This document shows positions 1 to 7,924 of a stretch of DNA of 16,503 bases, one piece after another. Position numbers and translations under genes: made by a program. The first letter of the stretch is position 1. Every line of letters starts with the position of its first letter. Source of the DNA: Actinomycetes bacterium (GTDB lineage: Bacteria; Actinomycetota; Acidimicrobiia; Acidimicrobiales; Ilumatobacteraceae); assembly GCA_023417265.1 (NCBI GenBank), contig JAEZFY010000046.1:1-16503 (forward strand). Direction: 5' to 3'. The notes below the pieces were generated by a model. It was not told the origin of the DNA. It ran no database searches and was given only the letters and a program-made list of their open reading frames with translations.

Positions 1-58
1 CCCCCCGCCCACCCCGTTGTGTCAGATGAACTGGATCAGAAGTTCTGAGCCGGGTCGA

Positions 59-2257
59 TCAGGACGGGATCGTCCAGTCGAAGACGTTCCAGAACAGCGT
101 CGGCGACAGGGCGATCGGGTCGATGCCGTCGACGTAGTTGCTGTTGTAGGCCGCCAGGCCGGGGTGCTGGAACAGCGTGATGCCGAAGGCATCTTCCCAC
201 AGCAGGCTCTCGGCCTCGATCAGGATCTCCTTCTGGCGATCCGGGTCGGCGGTGCCGTTGAGCTCGTCGAACAGGGCGTCAACGTCGGGGTTCGAGTACC
301 CGTAGAAGTTGTTCGCACCGTCGGTGATGTAGTTGGCGTTGGAGCCACCGATCGCCGTCGACGTCGACTGCCAGCCGAAGAAGTTCATGTCGTAGTCCTG
401 GATGTTGCCGAGCTCGCTACCCCAGGTGGGGCTGCGCCCGTCGATCAGGTTGAACCCGGCTTCGGCGGCGGCAGCCGCCATCAGCTCGAACTCGCTGGCA
501 CGACGGGGGTTGTTGTCGGCGAACAGCACGCGGACGTTGATCGGCGTCGTGACGCCGGCTTCTTCCAGGAGCGCCTGGGCCGCAGCGATGTCCTGCTCGG
601 CATAGAAGTCGGAGCCGTTCTGGGCGACCATGTCCTCGTACCACGGGGTGCCCGGGTCGACGGTGAACGAGTTGCGGACCTCGGCGTTCGGGTCGATCGG
701 AGCGATCAGACGATCGATGATCTCCTGCCGCGGGACGGTGAGCAGGAGCGCCTGACGCACAGCCTTGGCCTTCTCGGCGTCGCCGCCGTGGAAGTCGGGG
801 CTGAACGGGCTGGCCTGCCCGGTCTGCACGAAGTCGACGTGCTCGTAGGTGGCACCGAAGCCAGGCACCGGAACGATGCCACGGTCGGCGTACCCCTCGA
901 GCTCGGTCAGCACGTCGGCGGTGGCCTGCGGCTGGATCGCGTCGATTTCCTCGTTGGCGAGCGCCTGCACGGCGGCCGCCGGATCACCGATGATCTGGTA
1001 GATGATCGTCTGGATGCTGGTTTCCGGGCCCCACTCGTACTCGGGGTTGGCCTCGAGCGTGAGCTGGGCGACCTCGTCGTAGGCGGTGACCATGTACGGG
1101 CCGCTCGAGAGGTACACGCCCGGGTCGTCGGGCAGGGAGTTGTAGTCGTAGCCGGTGTTCCAGAACGTGGCGATCGGGCCGATCGCGGCCGGGTCGTTGT
1201 TCATGAACGCATCCACGAGCGCCTGCTTGGCCTCGGCCGGATCGTCGATGCCGAGCGCGTTGCCGGCGGTCACGTGCGCCGGCACACCCGGCCCAGGGGC
1301 CGAGTACGGGTAGTCGACGTAGAACTCGTCGTACGTCACCGTCAGCGACAGCATGTCGTCGGACACGACCACGTTCTCCGGGGCGATCTTGTTCATCGCT
1401 TCGGAGAAGGCGTCGAAGGCGACGCCGGTGGCCGGCACGTAGTCGAAGCCCTCGAGCAGCTCGCCCGTCTCCGGGTCGTAGTCCTCGGCGGTTTCGGCGC
1501 GGGTCTCACCCTCGGGGGTGGTGACCAGCCAGTTGCCGTCGGCATCGGTGGTGATCGCCGTGCCGTCGCCCAGGAAGGCGACGTCGGCGGCGTTGAAGTG
1601 GCCGCTCGCCGCGCCCCAGCCGAGGAGGAGGTCGGCGGCGTCGATCTGCACGCCGTCGCTCCAGGTGACGCCCTCGTTGATCGTGTACGTGATCGTCAAC
1701 GGATCGAGCGAGTCGAGCGTGCACGTGCCGAACTCGCTGTTGTTGATCAGGTTCAGGTCGGCGTCGTAGTACGTGAAGCCGGACTGCGTCATGTACAAGA
1801 TGTTGGCGACCGCAGTGGCGTTGCCGTGCGTGGTGCCGTTGTTGAAGGTCAGCGGCGGGTCGTTCCAGGCGACGCGGACTTCGCCTTCCGGCTCGCGCTC
1901 CTCGTAGTTGCCGTACGGCGCGCCGCATGCGCTACCGCCGACCTCGCCGGGGGCTGCTGCGCCCTCGACCGGCGTGCCGCCGCCGAGCGACGCGCCGTCA
2001 CCGGAGGGGGCCTCGCTGGTGGGAGCGGTGCTGCCGGGCGCCTCGGACGAATCCGGTGCGGTGGTGTCGGTCGTGCCTTCGGTGTCAGGCGTGGTGGCGT
2101 CCGGGGCATCGGTGGCCTCCGGGGCGTCGGTGCCGGGTGCCTCAGTGGCGGCGGGCGCCTCGGTGTCAGCCGAGTCGTCGTCGTCGCTGGTGCACGCGGT
2201 GACGAGCAAAGCGGCGCTCAGCAGAACTGCTGCGCGCGCCGTGTGGCGTCTCCTCAA
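59..2257 (-). CDS. ABC transporter substrate-binding lipoprotein, family 5 (peptide/nickel type)
   Basis: Extracytoplasmic solute-binding lipoprotein of about 732 residues that would deliver oligopeptides or a similar ligand to an ABC importer. The N-terminus has basic residues, a hydrophobic stretch and a lipobox (LVTAC, Cys22), so it should be lipid-anchored. Residues 23 to about 110 form an acidic Thr/Ala/Pro/Glu-rich linker with TEAP/TDAP-like repeats, and the SBP_bac_5 domain follows from about residue 126 to the end. Two further cysteines (about 111 and 179) could form a disulfide. I chose the TTG at 2257 because GGAGG lies 8 bases upstream (2266-2270) and the protein then begins directly with the signal peptide. 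The ATG at 2287 lies inside a perfect inverted repeat and has no clear ribosome site. No permease or ATPase gene is visible; they could lie left of the window. The substrate cannot be told from sequence. Confidence 0.9.
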   Translation of the reverse strand: MRRRHTARAAVLLSAALLVTACTSDDDDSADTEAPAATEAPGTDAPEATDAPDATTPDTEGTTDTTAPDSSEAPGSTAPTSEAPSGDGASLGGGTPVEGAAAPGEVGGSACGAPYGNYEEREPEGEVRVAWNDPPLTFNNGTTHGNATAVANILYMTQSGFTYYDADLNLINNSEFGTCTLDSLDPLTITYTINEGVTWSDGVQIDAADLLLGWGAASGHFNAADVAFLGDGTAITTDADGNWLVTTPEGETRAETAEDYDPETGELLEGFDYVPATGVAFDAFSEAMNKIAPENVVVSDDMLSLTVTYDEFYVDYPYSAPGPGVPAHVTAGNALGIDDPAEAKQALVDAFMNNDPAAIGPIATFWNTGYDYNSLPDDPGVYLSSGPYMVTAYDEVAQLTLEANPEYEWGPETSIQTIIYQIIGDPAAAVQALANEEIDAIQPQATADVLTELEGYADRGIVPVPGFGATYEHVDFVQTGQASPFSPDFHGGDAEKAKAVRQALLLTVPRQEIIDRLIAPIDPNAEVRNSFTVDPGTPWYEDMVAQNGSDFYAEQDIAAAQALLEEAGVTTPINVRVLFADNNPRRASEFELMAAAAAEAGFNLIDGRSPTWGSELGNIQDYDMNFFGWQSTSTAIGGSNANYITDGANNFYGYSNPDVDALFDELNGTADPDRQKEILIEAESLLWEDAFGITLFQHPGLAAYNSNYVDGIDPIALSPTLFWNVFDWTIPS

Positions 2258-2265
2258 CGTGGGAT

Positions 2266-2270
2266 CCTCC
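2266..2270 (-). promoter_or_regulatory. Ribosome binding site deciding a TTG start
   Basis: GGAGG on the minus strand, 8 bases before the TTG at 2257. It is the main reason for preferring this start over the in-frame ATG ten codons upstream. Confidence 0.65.
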
Positions 2271-2280
2271 CTGTTCACGT

Positions 2281-2300
2281 GCGGCACATCGGTGTGCCGC
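2281..2300. repeat. Perfect inverted repeat, 8-bp arms, 4-base spacer
   Basis: GCGGCACA, spacer TCGG, then TGTGCCGC. It lies about 10 bases upstream of the ribosome binding site of the solute-binding protein gene. As RNA it would form a stable tetraloop hairpin at the edge of the ribosome binding region; as DNA it could be an operator. The sequence does not decide between these. Confidence 0.6.
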
Positions 2301-2351
2301 GGGGTTATGTGTTACCGACTCCCCGCCCGCGAAGCTGCAATCGGTAACCCC
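2301..2351. repeat. Spaced inverted repeat GTTACCGA / TCGGTAAC in leader
   Basis: GTTACCGA at 2311-2318 and its exact reverse complement TCGGTAAC at 2341-2348 are 30 bases apart start to start, about three helical turns. A second inverted pair, GGGGTTA (2301-2307) and TAACCCC (2345-2351), overlaps it. This is the pattern expected of paired operator half-sites or a long hairpin in the region that must hold the promoter of the solute-binding protein gene. No convincing -35/-10 pair was recognised, so function is inference. Confidence 0.45.
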
Positions 2352-2429
2352 GGAACGTACCACGCGTTCCGCCCCGAGCGGCCCGAGCGAACAGGTATTC
2401 CGAAGATCGACACAGTCGGCGGCCAGGCC

Positions 2430-2999
2430 TCACCACGTGCCGCGATGCACGAACGCCGACGCCGGACGGCGCGCGCGGCCGGCGCTGCGACCGGGTCGGT
2501 GACCGTCGGCGGCCGGGTGTCCGAGTGCCACCGCGCCGAGCAACTGCAGCCCCTCGGGAATTCCGAGATCGGCGCGCAACCGCTGCTCGCCGTTGAACAC
2601 GGCGAAGAACAGGGCCCCCAGGCCGGCGTCCTCGGCGGCCAGCAGCAGCGTCATCACCGCCATTGCGGCGTCGACCGTCCAGTACGGCGTCGGCCAGGCG
2701 TGCGGCCCGGCACCGAGGCCGGTGGCGGCCTTGTCGGGCTCGCCATAGCGGGCGACGTAGGCGTCGGGGTCGGCGAGCGGCAGCACGAGTACCGGGGCGT
2801 CGAGCAGGCGCGGCCAGGCGAACGTGGCCCGCCGCGGCTCGGGGAGCGTCGCGTCCCAGAAGCGACGCGTGTCGGCCCCCTCGAGCACCACCGCGTGCCA
2901 GCCCTGCGAGTTGCCGGCACTCGGGGCGCGGGCGGCCAGGTCGAGCAAGGTGTCGAGCTGGCCCGGGGCGAGTGGGCGCGAATCGAAGGCACGGGTCAT
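2430..2999 (-). CDS. Nitroreductase-family protein
   Basis: Small protein of 189 residues that looks like a flavin-dependent nitroreductase-family oxidoreductase, probably cytoplasmic and NAD(P)H-linked. The N-terminal RAFDSRPL and the RAPSAGNSQGW segment (residues 24-34) are the flavin-phosphate-binding signature of the family. A helical segment with AAEDAGLGALFF follows in mid-protein, then a GIPEG..LLGAVALGHP stretch near 145-162, and the RRP..xxVHRGxW ending matches family C-termini. No in-frame ATG, GTG or TTG lies just upstream of the ATG at 2999, and no strong ribosome site is seen. It lies 75 bases behind the 3074-3730 gene on the same strand and may be read through from it. The substrate is unknown. 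Confidence 0.85.
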   Translation of the reverse strand: MTRAFDSRPLAPGQLDTLLDLAARAPSAGNSQGWHAVVLEGADTRRFWDATLPEPRRATFAWPRLLDAPVLVLPLADPDAYVARYGEPDKAATGLGAGPHAWPTPYWTVDAAMAVMTLLLAAEDAGLGALFFAVFNGEQRLRADLGIPEGLQLLGAVALGHPAADGHRPGRSAGRARRPASAFVHRGTW

Positions 3000-3073
3000 C
3001 CGCCGGCGGCGGACGAGGTCTGCCAGGCCCGTACCAGCCGGCGCAACGCCGGTTCGGTTCTCGCCCGGCTCGG

Positions 3074-3730
3074 TCAGGAGCGGGCGCCGAGCTTGACCAG
3101 GTCTTCGGCCATCGTCCAGCCGTAGACGATCATCGCTTCACCCTTGTCGGCTCGGAGCTCGTCGAACAGCTCGGCCAGCTTCGGCTTGGTGGCCCCGGGC
3201 GAGTGGACTTCGTAGTCGAGGTAACCGGACTGCCCGTCGGCGGCGACGAAGCGGGCCGCGTCGTAGCTGCGGTCGACACCGAACCGCTTGGCGAGCCGCC
3301 GGCCCCACGCCCGCTCCTCGCCGACCGCGGTCGAGCCCGGCGACGGAATCACGTCGTCGAGCTTGTCGAAGGCGACGACTGCGTGGGCGTTGACGAAGCG
3401 GCTGCCGACGACGACGTCTTCGTCGGGGAACGCCATCAGGGCCCGGTGATAGGCCTCACCCATCAGACCCCGCAGCACGGTGGCAGCCTTGGCGCCACGC
3501 TTGACGCTGAGCATGCCGATCAGCACGCACGGCGTGCCGCCGATCCGCTCGAGGGTCGAGAACATGAAGCCGTGGAGCTTGTCGTCGATCCGGGCCTGGG
3601 TGGCGAGCACCCAGTCCTCCTTGGCCTTCGAGATCGGACCGATCCCGAACGCGCCACCCAACGAGGCCAGCTCGTCGAGATCGGCATCGGTGAGCGCCAC
3701 GGCATCGTTGGTACGGACTACGAGCGGCAT
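3074..3730 (-). CDS. Unrecognised protein with GNAT-like features
   Basis: Protein of 218 residues that I cannot assign to a named family. The order of elements resembles a GNAT acyltransferase core: a strand with KLHGFMFS (about residues 51-58), a strand PCVLIGMLSV followed at once by KRGAKAATV and a long helix (about 67-96), and then a VNAHAVVAFDKLDDVIPS segment similar to the Asn-containing last helix and strand of GNATs. The exact acetyl-CoA loop motif is not matched, so this is a fold-level guess. It starts 11 bases after the dnaE stop codon, so it is very likely co-transcribed with dnaE. The ribosome binding site is weak. No signal peptide or membrane segment is seen. Confidence 0.75.
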   Translation of the reverse strand: MPLVVRTNDAVALTDADLDELASLGGAFGIGPISKAKEDWVLATQARIDDKLHGFMFSTLERIGGTPCVLIGMLSVKRGAKAATVLRGLMGEAYHRALMAFPDEDVVVGSRFVNAHAVVAFDKLDDVIPSPGSTAVGEERAWGRRLAKRFGVDRSYDAARFVAADGQSGYLDYEVHSPGATKPKLAELFDELRADKGEAMIVYGWTMAEDLVKLGARS

Positions 3731-3741
3731 ACCGAACCAAT

Positions 3742-6700
3742 TTACAGCAGGACGGCGTCATGGCCGAAGGCCATGCGCAGTTCTCCGACCGCCCGGTCGA
3801 GGTCGACGCGGAAATCGTCGGCGAGCCGGAGGACCTTTCCGCCGCCGAGGTCGACCGTGACGACCGAGTCGCCGGGATGCTCGCGCAGGATCCGCTTGAG
3901 GCGTTGGATCATGATCTCGGACACTTTGTGGCTCGGCAGCACGAGGCGCACCGGGGCCGCCGGCCCGTCGGAGAGACCCGACAGGACCTCGATGTCGTTG
4001 ACGATCAGACCGATCCGCGACTCGTCGCGGCGGTCGAGCAGGCCGCGCACGGCGACGATCGTGTCCTCGGAGAGCTTGTTGCCCTGCTCGCGCAGCGTGC
4101 GCGGGAAGACCGTCGCTTCGATCGCGGCTTCGAGGTCCTCGAGCACGAACACCGCCATCTGCTCGCCCTTCTTCGTGAACTTGCGGGCGAGGTTCGTGAT
4201 CACGCCGCCGACGACGACGTTGGCCCGGTCGGTGAGCTCGGTGAGCTCGCCGATCGAGTGCTCGGTCTTGCGGCGCAGCGCCGCCTCGACCCCGAACAGG
4301 GGATGGTCGGACACGTACAGGCCGAGCATCTCCTTCTCGTACTTGAGCTTGTCGGGCTTGGCGAACTCGTCGTCGGGAATCGCGATCCGTTCGGAGAAGC
4401 CGGTATCGGCGCCGGTGGCACCTCCCGTGCCGGCATCGTCCTGGAACATCTCGAACAGGCTCATCACGCCTCGGTCGCGCTCGCGGCGGCGGTCGAGCGT
4501 GGTGTCGATGATCAGCTCGAAGCTGGTCAGCAAGCCACGCCGCGAGTGCCCGAGCCGGTCGAACGCGCCGCCCTTGATCAGCGACTCGACGGTGCGCTTG
4601 TTGAGCACGCCCTCGGGGACTCGTTCGGCGAACTCGTAGAACGACTCGTACTCGCCGTGTTCGGCGCGTTCGCCGAGGAGTTGCTCGACGAGCCCCTCGC
4701 CGACGTTGCGCACGGCCGACAAGCCGAACGTGATCGCCCCCGGGCTACCCGCCGGCAGGCTCACGTCGGGTGGCAGGCGGTCGGCCGGAATCGCGTCGAA
4801 GTCCATCACCGAGCGGTTGACGTCGGGCGTCAGCACCTTGATGCCGGCGGCCCGGCAGTCGGAGAGGTAGACCGCGGCCTTGTCGAGGTTGGCCTTGACG
4901 CTGGTGAGCAAGCAGGCGAAGTACTCGACCGGGTAGTGCGCCTTCAGGTAGGCGGTCTGGAACGTCACCAGCCCGTAGCCGAACGTGTGGCTCTTGTTGA
5001 AGGCGTAGTCGGCGAACTTCTCGATGATGTCGAAGAGTTCCTTGCCGAGCGCGGCCTCGTAGCCGGTGGCGACGACGCCTTCCTCGAAGGTCTGGCGCGC
5101 CTTGGCCATCACGTCGCGGCTCTTCTTGCCCATCGCTTTGCGCAGGTTGTCGGCTTCGGCGAGTGAGTAGCCGGCGAACTTCTGGGCGACCCGCATCACG
5201 CTCTCCTGATAGATCATCAGGCCGAACGTGTCGCCGAGCACGTCGGTGGCGTCGGGGTGGAAGTAGTCGACCGCCTGGCGCCCGTTCTTACGGTCGGCGT
5301 AGTCGAAGTGCATGTTCACCGACATCGGCCCCGGGCGGTACAGGGCGAGCACGGCGGAGACGTCTTCGAAGCTGGTCGGCTTGAGGCGCCGCAGCAGTTC
5401 GCGCATCGGTGGCGATTCGAGCTGGAACACGCCGATCGTGTCGCCCCGGCCGAGCAGGTCGAACACGGCCTGGTCGTCGAGCGGCACCGCGTCGATGTCG
5501 AAGTTCGGGTCGCGGGTGCGCCGGATCATCGCCTGGGCGTCGGTGATGACGTCGAGGTTGCGCAGCCCGAGGAAGTCCATCTTGAGGAGTCCGAGCTCCT
5601 CGACGCCGTGCATTTCGAACTGGGTGACGACCGGTGCCTCGTCAGGGTCCTGACCCGATTCGGGCTTGCGCTGGATCGGCAGGTAGGCGGTGACCGGATC
5701 TTTGGTGATGACCACGGCCGCGGCGTGGATGCCGTCGGAACGTTTCAGGCCCTCGAGCCCCTTGGCGACGTCGACGACCTTCTTGACGTCGGTGTCGCTG
5801 TCGTACATCGCCCGCAGGTCGGCGGCCGCGCGGTACCCGTCGGCGTATTTGTCGCTCTGCTCGAAGCAGTACTTGAGCGGGGTGTCGCGACCCATCACGA
5901 GCGGCGGCATCGCCTTGGCGATCCGGTCGCCGACGCCGTACGGGTAGCCGAGCACACGGGCCGCATCACGCACCGCGTTGCGGGCCTTGATCGTGCCGAA
6001 CGTGATGATCTGGGCGACGTGATCGCGGCCGTATTTGTCGGACGCGTAGCGGATCATCTGGTCGCGGTAGCGCGAGTCGAAGTCCATGTCGATGTCGGGC
6101 ATCGACACCCGGCTCGGGTTCAGGAAGCGTTCGAACAGGAGCCCGTACTTGATCGGGTCGAGGTCGGTGATCCGCAGGCAATAGGCCACCGCGCACCCGG
6201 CTGCCGAGCCGCGCCCGGGGCCGACCCGGATGCCGGATTCCTTGGCGTAGCGGATGAGGTCCCACACGATCAGGAAGTACGAGGCGAAGCCCATCTGGTT
6301 GATGACCTGCAGCTCGTACGAGACCCGCTCGAGCGCGTCCGGTGGCAGCTCGTCGCCCCACCGTTGGCGGGCCCCCGCCCAGGCGAGGTGTTCGAGGTAG
6401 TCCTTGTCGGTGGTGAAGCCGTCCGGCAGCGGGAAGTTCGGGAGCAGGGCGTTGCCGAACTCGATCTCGATGTCGGCGCGCTCGGCGATCCACAGCGAGT
6501 TGTCGCACGCCTGGGGCAGCTCCCGGAACAGGTAGCGCATCTCGGCGGCGGACTTCAGGTAGTGCTCGTCGCCTTCGAACTTGAACCGCTTGGTGTCGCT
6601 GATCAGCGCCCCGGTCTGCACGCACAGCAAGGCGTCGTGGGAGGTGTGGTCCTCGCGGTGGGTGTAGTGCGAGTCGTTGGTGGCGAGGATCGGGGCGCCG

Positions 6701-7332
6701 ATCCGTTTGGCGATCTCGAGCAGCTGCGGGTTGGTCTGGCGTTGCGCGGCCAAACCGTGGTCCTGGAGTTCGACGAACAGGTTGTCGCGCCCGAAGATGT
6801 CCTGCAGGCGGGCGGCCTTGGCGGTGGCGCTCTCGACGTCGCCTTGGAGCAGCGACTGGAGCACGTGCCCACCGAGGCAGCCGGTGGTGGCGATCAGCCC
6901 CTCGGAGTACTTCTCGAGCAGCTCCCAGTCGATCTTCGGCTTGTAGTAGTAGCCCTCGAGGAACGCCAGGCTGGCGAGCTGGATCAGGTTGCGGTAGCCG
7001 GCGTTGTTCTCGGCCAGCAACGTGAGGTGGTAGTAGAGCTTGCGCCCGCCCTCGGTGTCGCCGCCCGAGTCGTCGATCCGGCCCCGCCGGGTGGGCCGCT
7101 CGAAGCGCGTCTCGTGGGCCATGTAGGCCTCGGTGCCGATGATCGGCTTGATGCCCTGCTTGCGGCACTCCTTGTAGAACTCGAGCGTGCCGTACATGTT
7201 GCCGTGATCGGTCATGCCGAGCGCCGGCTGGCCGTCGGCCACGGCTTTGGCGACGAGTTCGTCGAGCCTCGCCGCGCCATCGAGCATCGAGAACTCGGTG
7301 TGGACGTGAAGGTGGGTGAACGAATCGGACAT
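3742..7332 (-). CDS. dnaE: DNA polymerase III alpha subunit, DnaE1 type
   Basis: Catalytic subunit of the replicative DNA polymerase, 1196 residues, the usual length for actinobacterial DnaE1. The N-terminal PHP domain carries all nine expected metal ligands: His9, His11, Asp18, His43, Glu68, His102, Cys152, Asp220 and His222. In mycobacterial DnaE1 this set gives the 3'-5' proofreading exonuclease, so proofreading is inferred here. The C-family polymerase domain follows, with PDIDMD (Asp413, Asp415) and KMDFLGL (Asp586) as the catalytic aspartates and GPGRGSAAG at 371-379. Then come the HhH/tandem region and a C-terminal OB fold (about 1035-1090, with VVVGGVITNLARKF). The ATG at 7332 places HLHVHT at residue 7, as in homologues; the ribosome site is weak. 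The 92-base gap upstream may hold a promoter. Confidence 0.98.
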   Translation of the reverse strand: MSDSFTHLHVHTEFSMLDGAARLDELVAKAVADGQPALGMTDHGNMYGTLEFYKECRKQGIKPIIGTEAYMAHETRFERPTRRGRIDDSGGDTEGGRKLYYHLTLLAENNAGYRNLIQLASLAFLEGYYYKPKIDWELLEKYSEGLIATTGCLGGHVLQSLLQGDVESATAKAARLQDIFGRDNLFVELQDHGLAAQRQTNPQLLEIAKRIGAPILATNDSHYTHREDHTSHDALLCVQTGALISDTKRFKFEGDEHYLKSAAEMRYLFRELPQACDNSLWIAERADIEIEFGNALLPNFPLPDGFTTDKDYLEHLAWAGARQRWGDELPPDALERVSYELQVINQMGFASYFLIVWDLIRYAKESGIRVGPGRGSAAGCAVAYCLRITDLDPIKYGLLFERFLNPSRVSMPDIDMDFDSRYRDQMIRYASDKYGRDHVAQIITFGTIKARNAVRDAARVLGYPYGVGDRIAKAMPPLVMGRDTPLKYCFEQSDKYADGYRAAADLRAMYDSDTDVKKVVDVAKGLEGLKRSDGIHAAAVVITKDPVTAYLPIQRKPESGQDPDEAPVVTQFEMHGVEELGLLKMDFLGLRNLDVITDAQAMIRRTRDPNFDIDAVPLDDQAVFDLLGRGDTIGVFQLESPPMRELLRRLKPTSFEDVSAVLALYRPGPMSVNMHFDYADRKNGRQAVDYFHPDATDVLGDTFGLMIYQESVMRVAQKFAGYSLAEADNLRKAMGKKSRDVMAKARQTFEEGVVATGYEAALGKELFDIIEKFADYAFNKSHTFGYGLVTFQTAYLKAHYPVEYFACLLTSVKANLDKAAVYLSDCRAAGIKVLTPDVNRSVMDFDAIPADRLPPDVSLPAGSPGAITFGLSAVRNVGEGLVEQLLGERAEHGEYESFYEFAERVPEGVLNKRTVESLIKGGAFDRLGHSRRGLLTSFELIIDTTLDRRRERDRGVMSLFEMFQDDAGTGGATGADTGFSERIAIPDDEFAKPDKLKYEKEMLGLYVSDHPLFGVEAALRRKTEHSIGELTELTDRANVVVGGVITNLARKFTKKGEQMAVFVLEDLEAAIEATVFPRTLREQGNKLSEDTIVAVRGLLDRRDESRIGLIVNDIEVLSGLSDGPAAPVRLVLPSHKVSEIMIQRLKRILREHPGDSVVTVDLGGGKVLRLADDFRVDLDRAVGELRMAFGHDAVLL

Positions 7333-7424
7333 GACGGGGCAACGAACTTACACGGCTGTCGTTCGACGGTAGCACCGCTCCCCCACGCCCGTCACTGGCC
7401 TGCGCAGCAGCGTGTCGGATCGCG
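7333..7424 (-). promoter_or_regulatory. Possible dnaE promoter region
   Basis: This 92-base gap between bpa and dnaE is the longest break in the phosphodiesterase-bpa-dnaE row. On the minus strand TAAGTT (TANNNT type) lies 12 bases before the dnaE ATG, but no good -35 is present 16-18 bases further up. A weak GACGG/CCGTC pairing with a 19-base loop is seen; no terminator with a T-run. Confidence 0.25.
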
Positions 7425-7922
7425 TCAGAGGTACGTGCCACCCGGTTCGCCGGGCTGACGCGGCGCACCCTGGGGCGGGCCGCCGGGGAGCTGGCGCATC
7501 TGCTCGAGCTGTTGCCGGGCGGCCAACTGCTGGGCGAACAGCGTGGCTTGGATGCCGTGGAACAGGCCCTCCAGCCAGCCCACCAGCTGGGCTTGCGCCA
7601 CCCGCAACTCGGCGTCGGACGGCACCGGACCGTCGAACGGGAGCGCCAGGCTGTGCAGCTCGTTCTGCAGGTCGGGCGAGAGCGCCCCACCGAGCTCGGT
7701 GACGGAACGTTCGTAGATCTCGGCGAGCCGCTCGCGGCTGGCGTCGTCGAGCGGGGCCTGGCGGACCTCTTCGAGCAGCTGCTTCACCATCGACCCGATC
7801 CGCATCACCTTGGCCGGCTCGGTGACGGCCTCCTGCTCGGCGTCGTCGCGGTCGGCGGACTCGGACGGAGCCTCGACCGGCTCGGGGAGGATCAGCTCGA
7901 CTGGTTCGGTGGCGTCGCTCAT
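7425..7922 (-). CDS. bpa: Bacterial proteasome activator Bpa/PafE family
   Basis: ATP-independent activator of the 20S proteasome, 165 residues, family of mycobacterial Rv3780 (DUF2587). Residues 1-40 are an acidic, disordered tail. The conserved helical-bundle core runs from about 40 to 145, with MRIGSMVKQLLEEVRQAPLD, then the PSDAELRVAQAQLVGWLEGL block (101-120) and HGIQATLFAQQLAARQQLEQM. A Gly/Pro-rich linker ends in GTYL, corresponding to the GQYL tail that docks into the proteasome alpha ring in the known family. Family members form dodecameric rings that feed unfolded proteins such as HspR to the 20S core. The ATG lies 2 bases after the stop of the phosphodiesterase gene and has no ribosome site of its own, so translation is probably coupled. 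Its presence implies that proteasome prcBA genes exist elsewhere in the genome. Confidence 0.95.
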   Translation of the reverse strand: MSDATEPVELILPEPVEAPSESADRDDAEQEAVTEPAKVMRIGSMVKQLLEEVRQAPLDDASRERLAEIYERSVTELGGALSPDLQNELHSLALPFDGPVPSDAELRVAQAQLVGWLEGLFHGIQATLFAQQLAARQQLEQMRQLPGGPPQGAPRQPGEPGGTYL

Positions 7923-7924
7923 GG

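Noticed and set aside
28..45. Hairpin GAACT/AGTTC just after the solute-binding protein gene as a terminator
   Set aside because: Only 5 bp with an 8-base loop and no T-run; too weak to call.
17..2347. Very long open frame (776 codons) on the plus strand
   Set aside because: It is antisense to the solute-binding lipoprotein and its product is an Arg/Val/Gly-rich low-similarity sequence typical of GC-rich antisense frames; no domain is recognisable.
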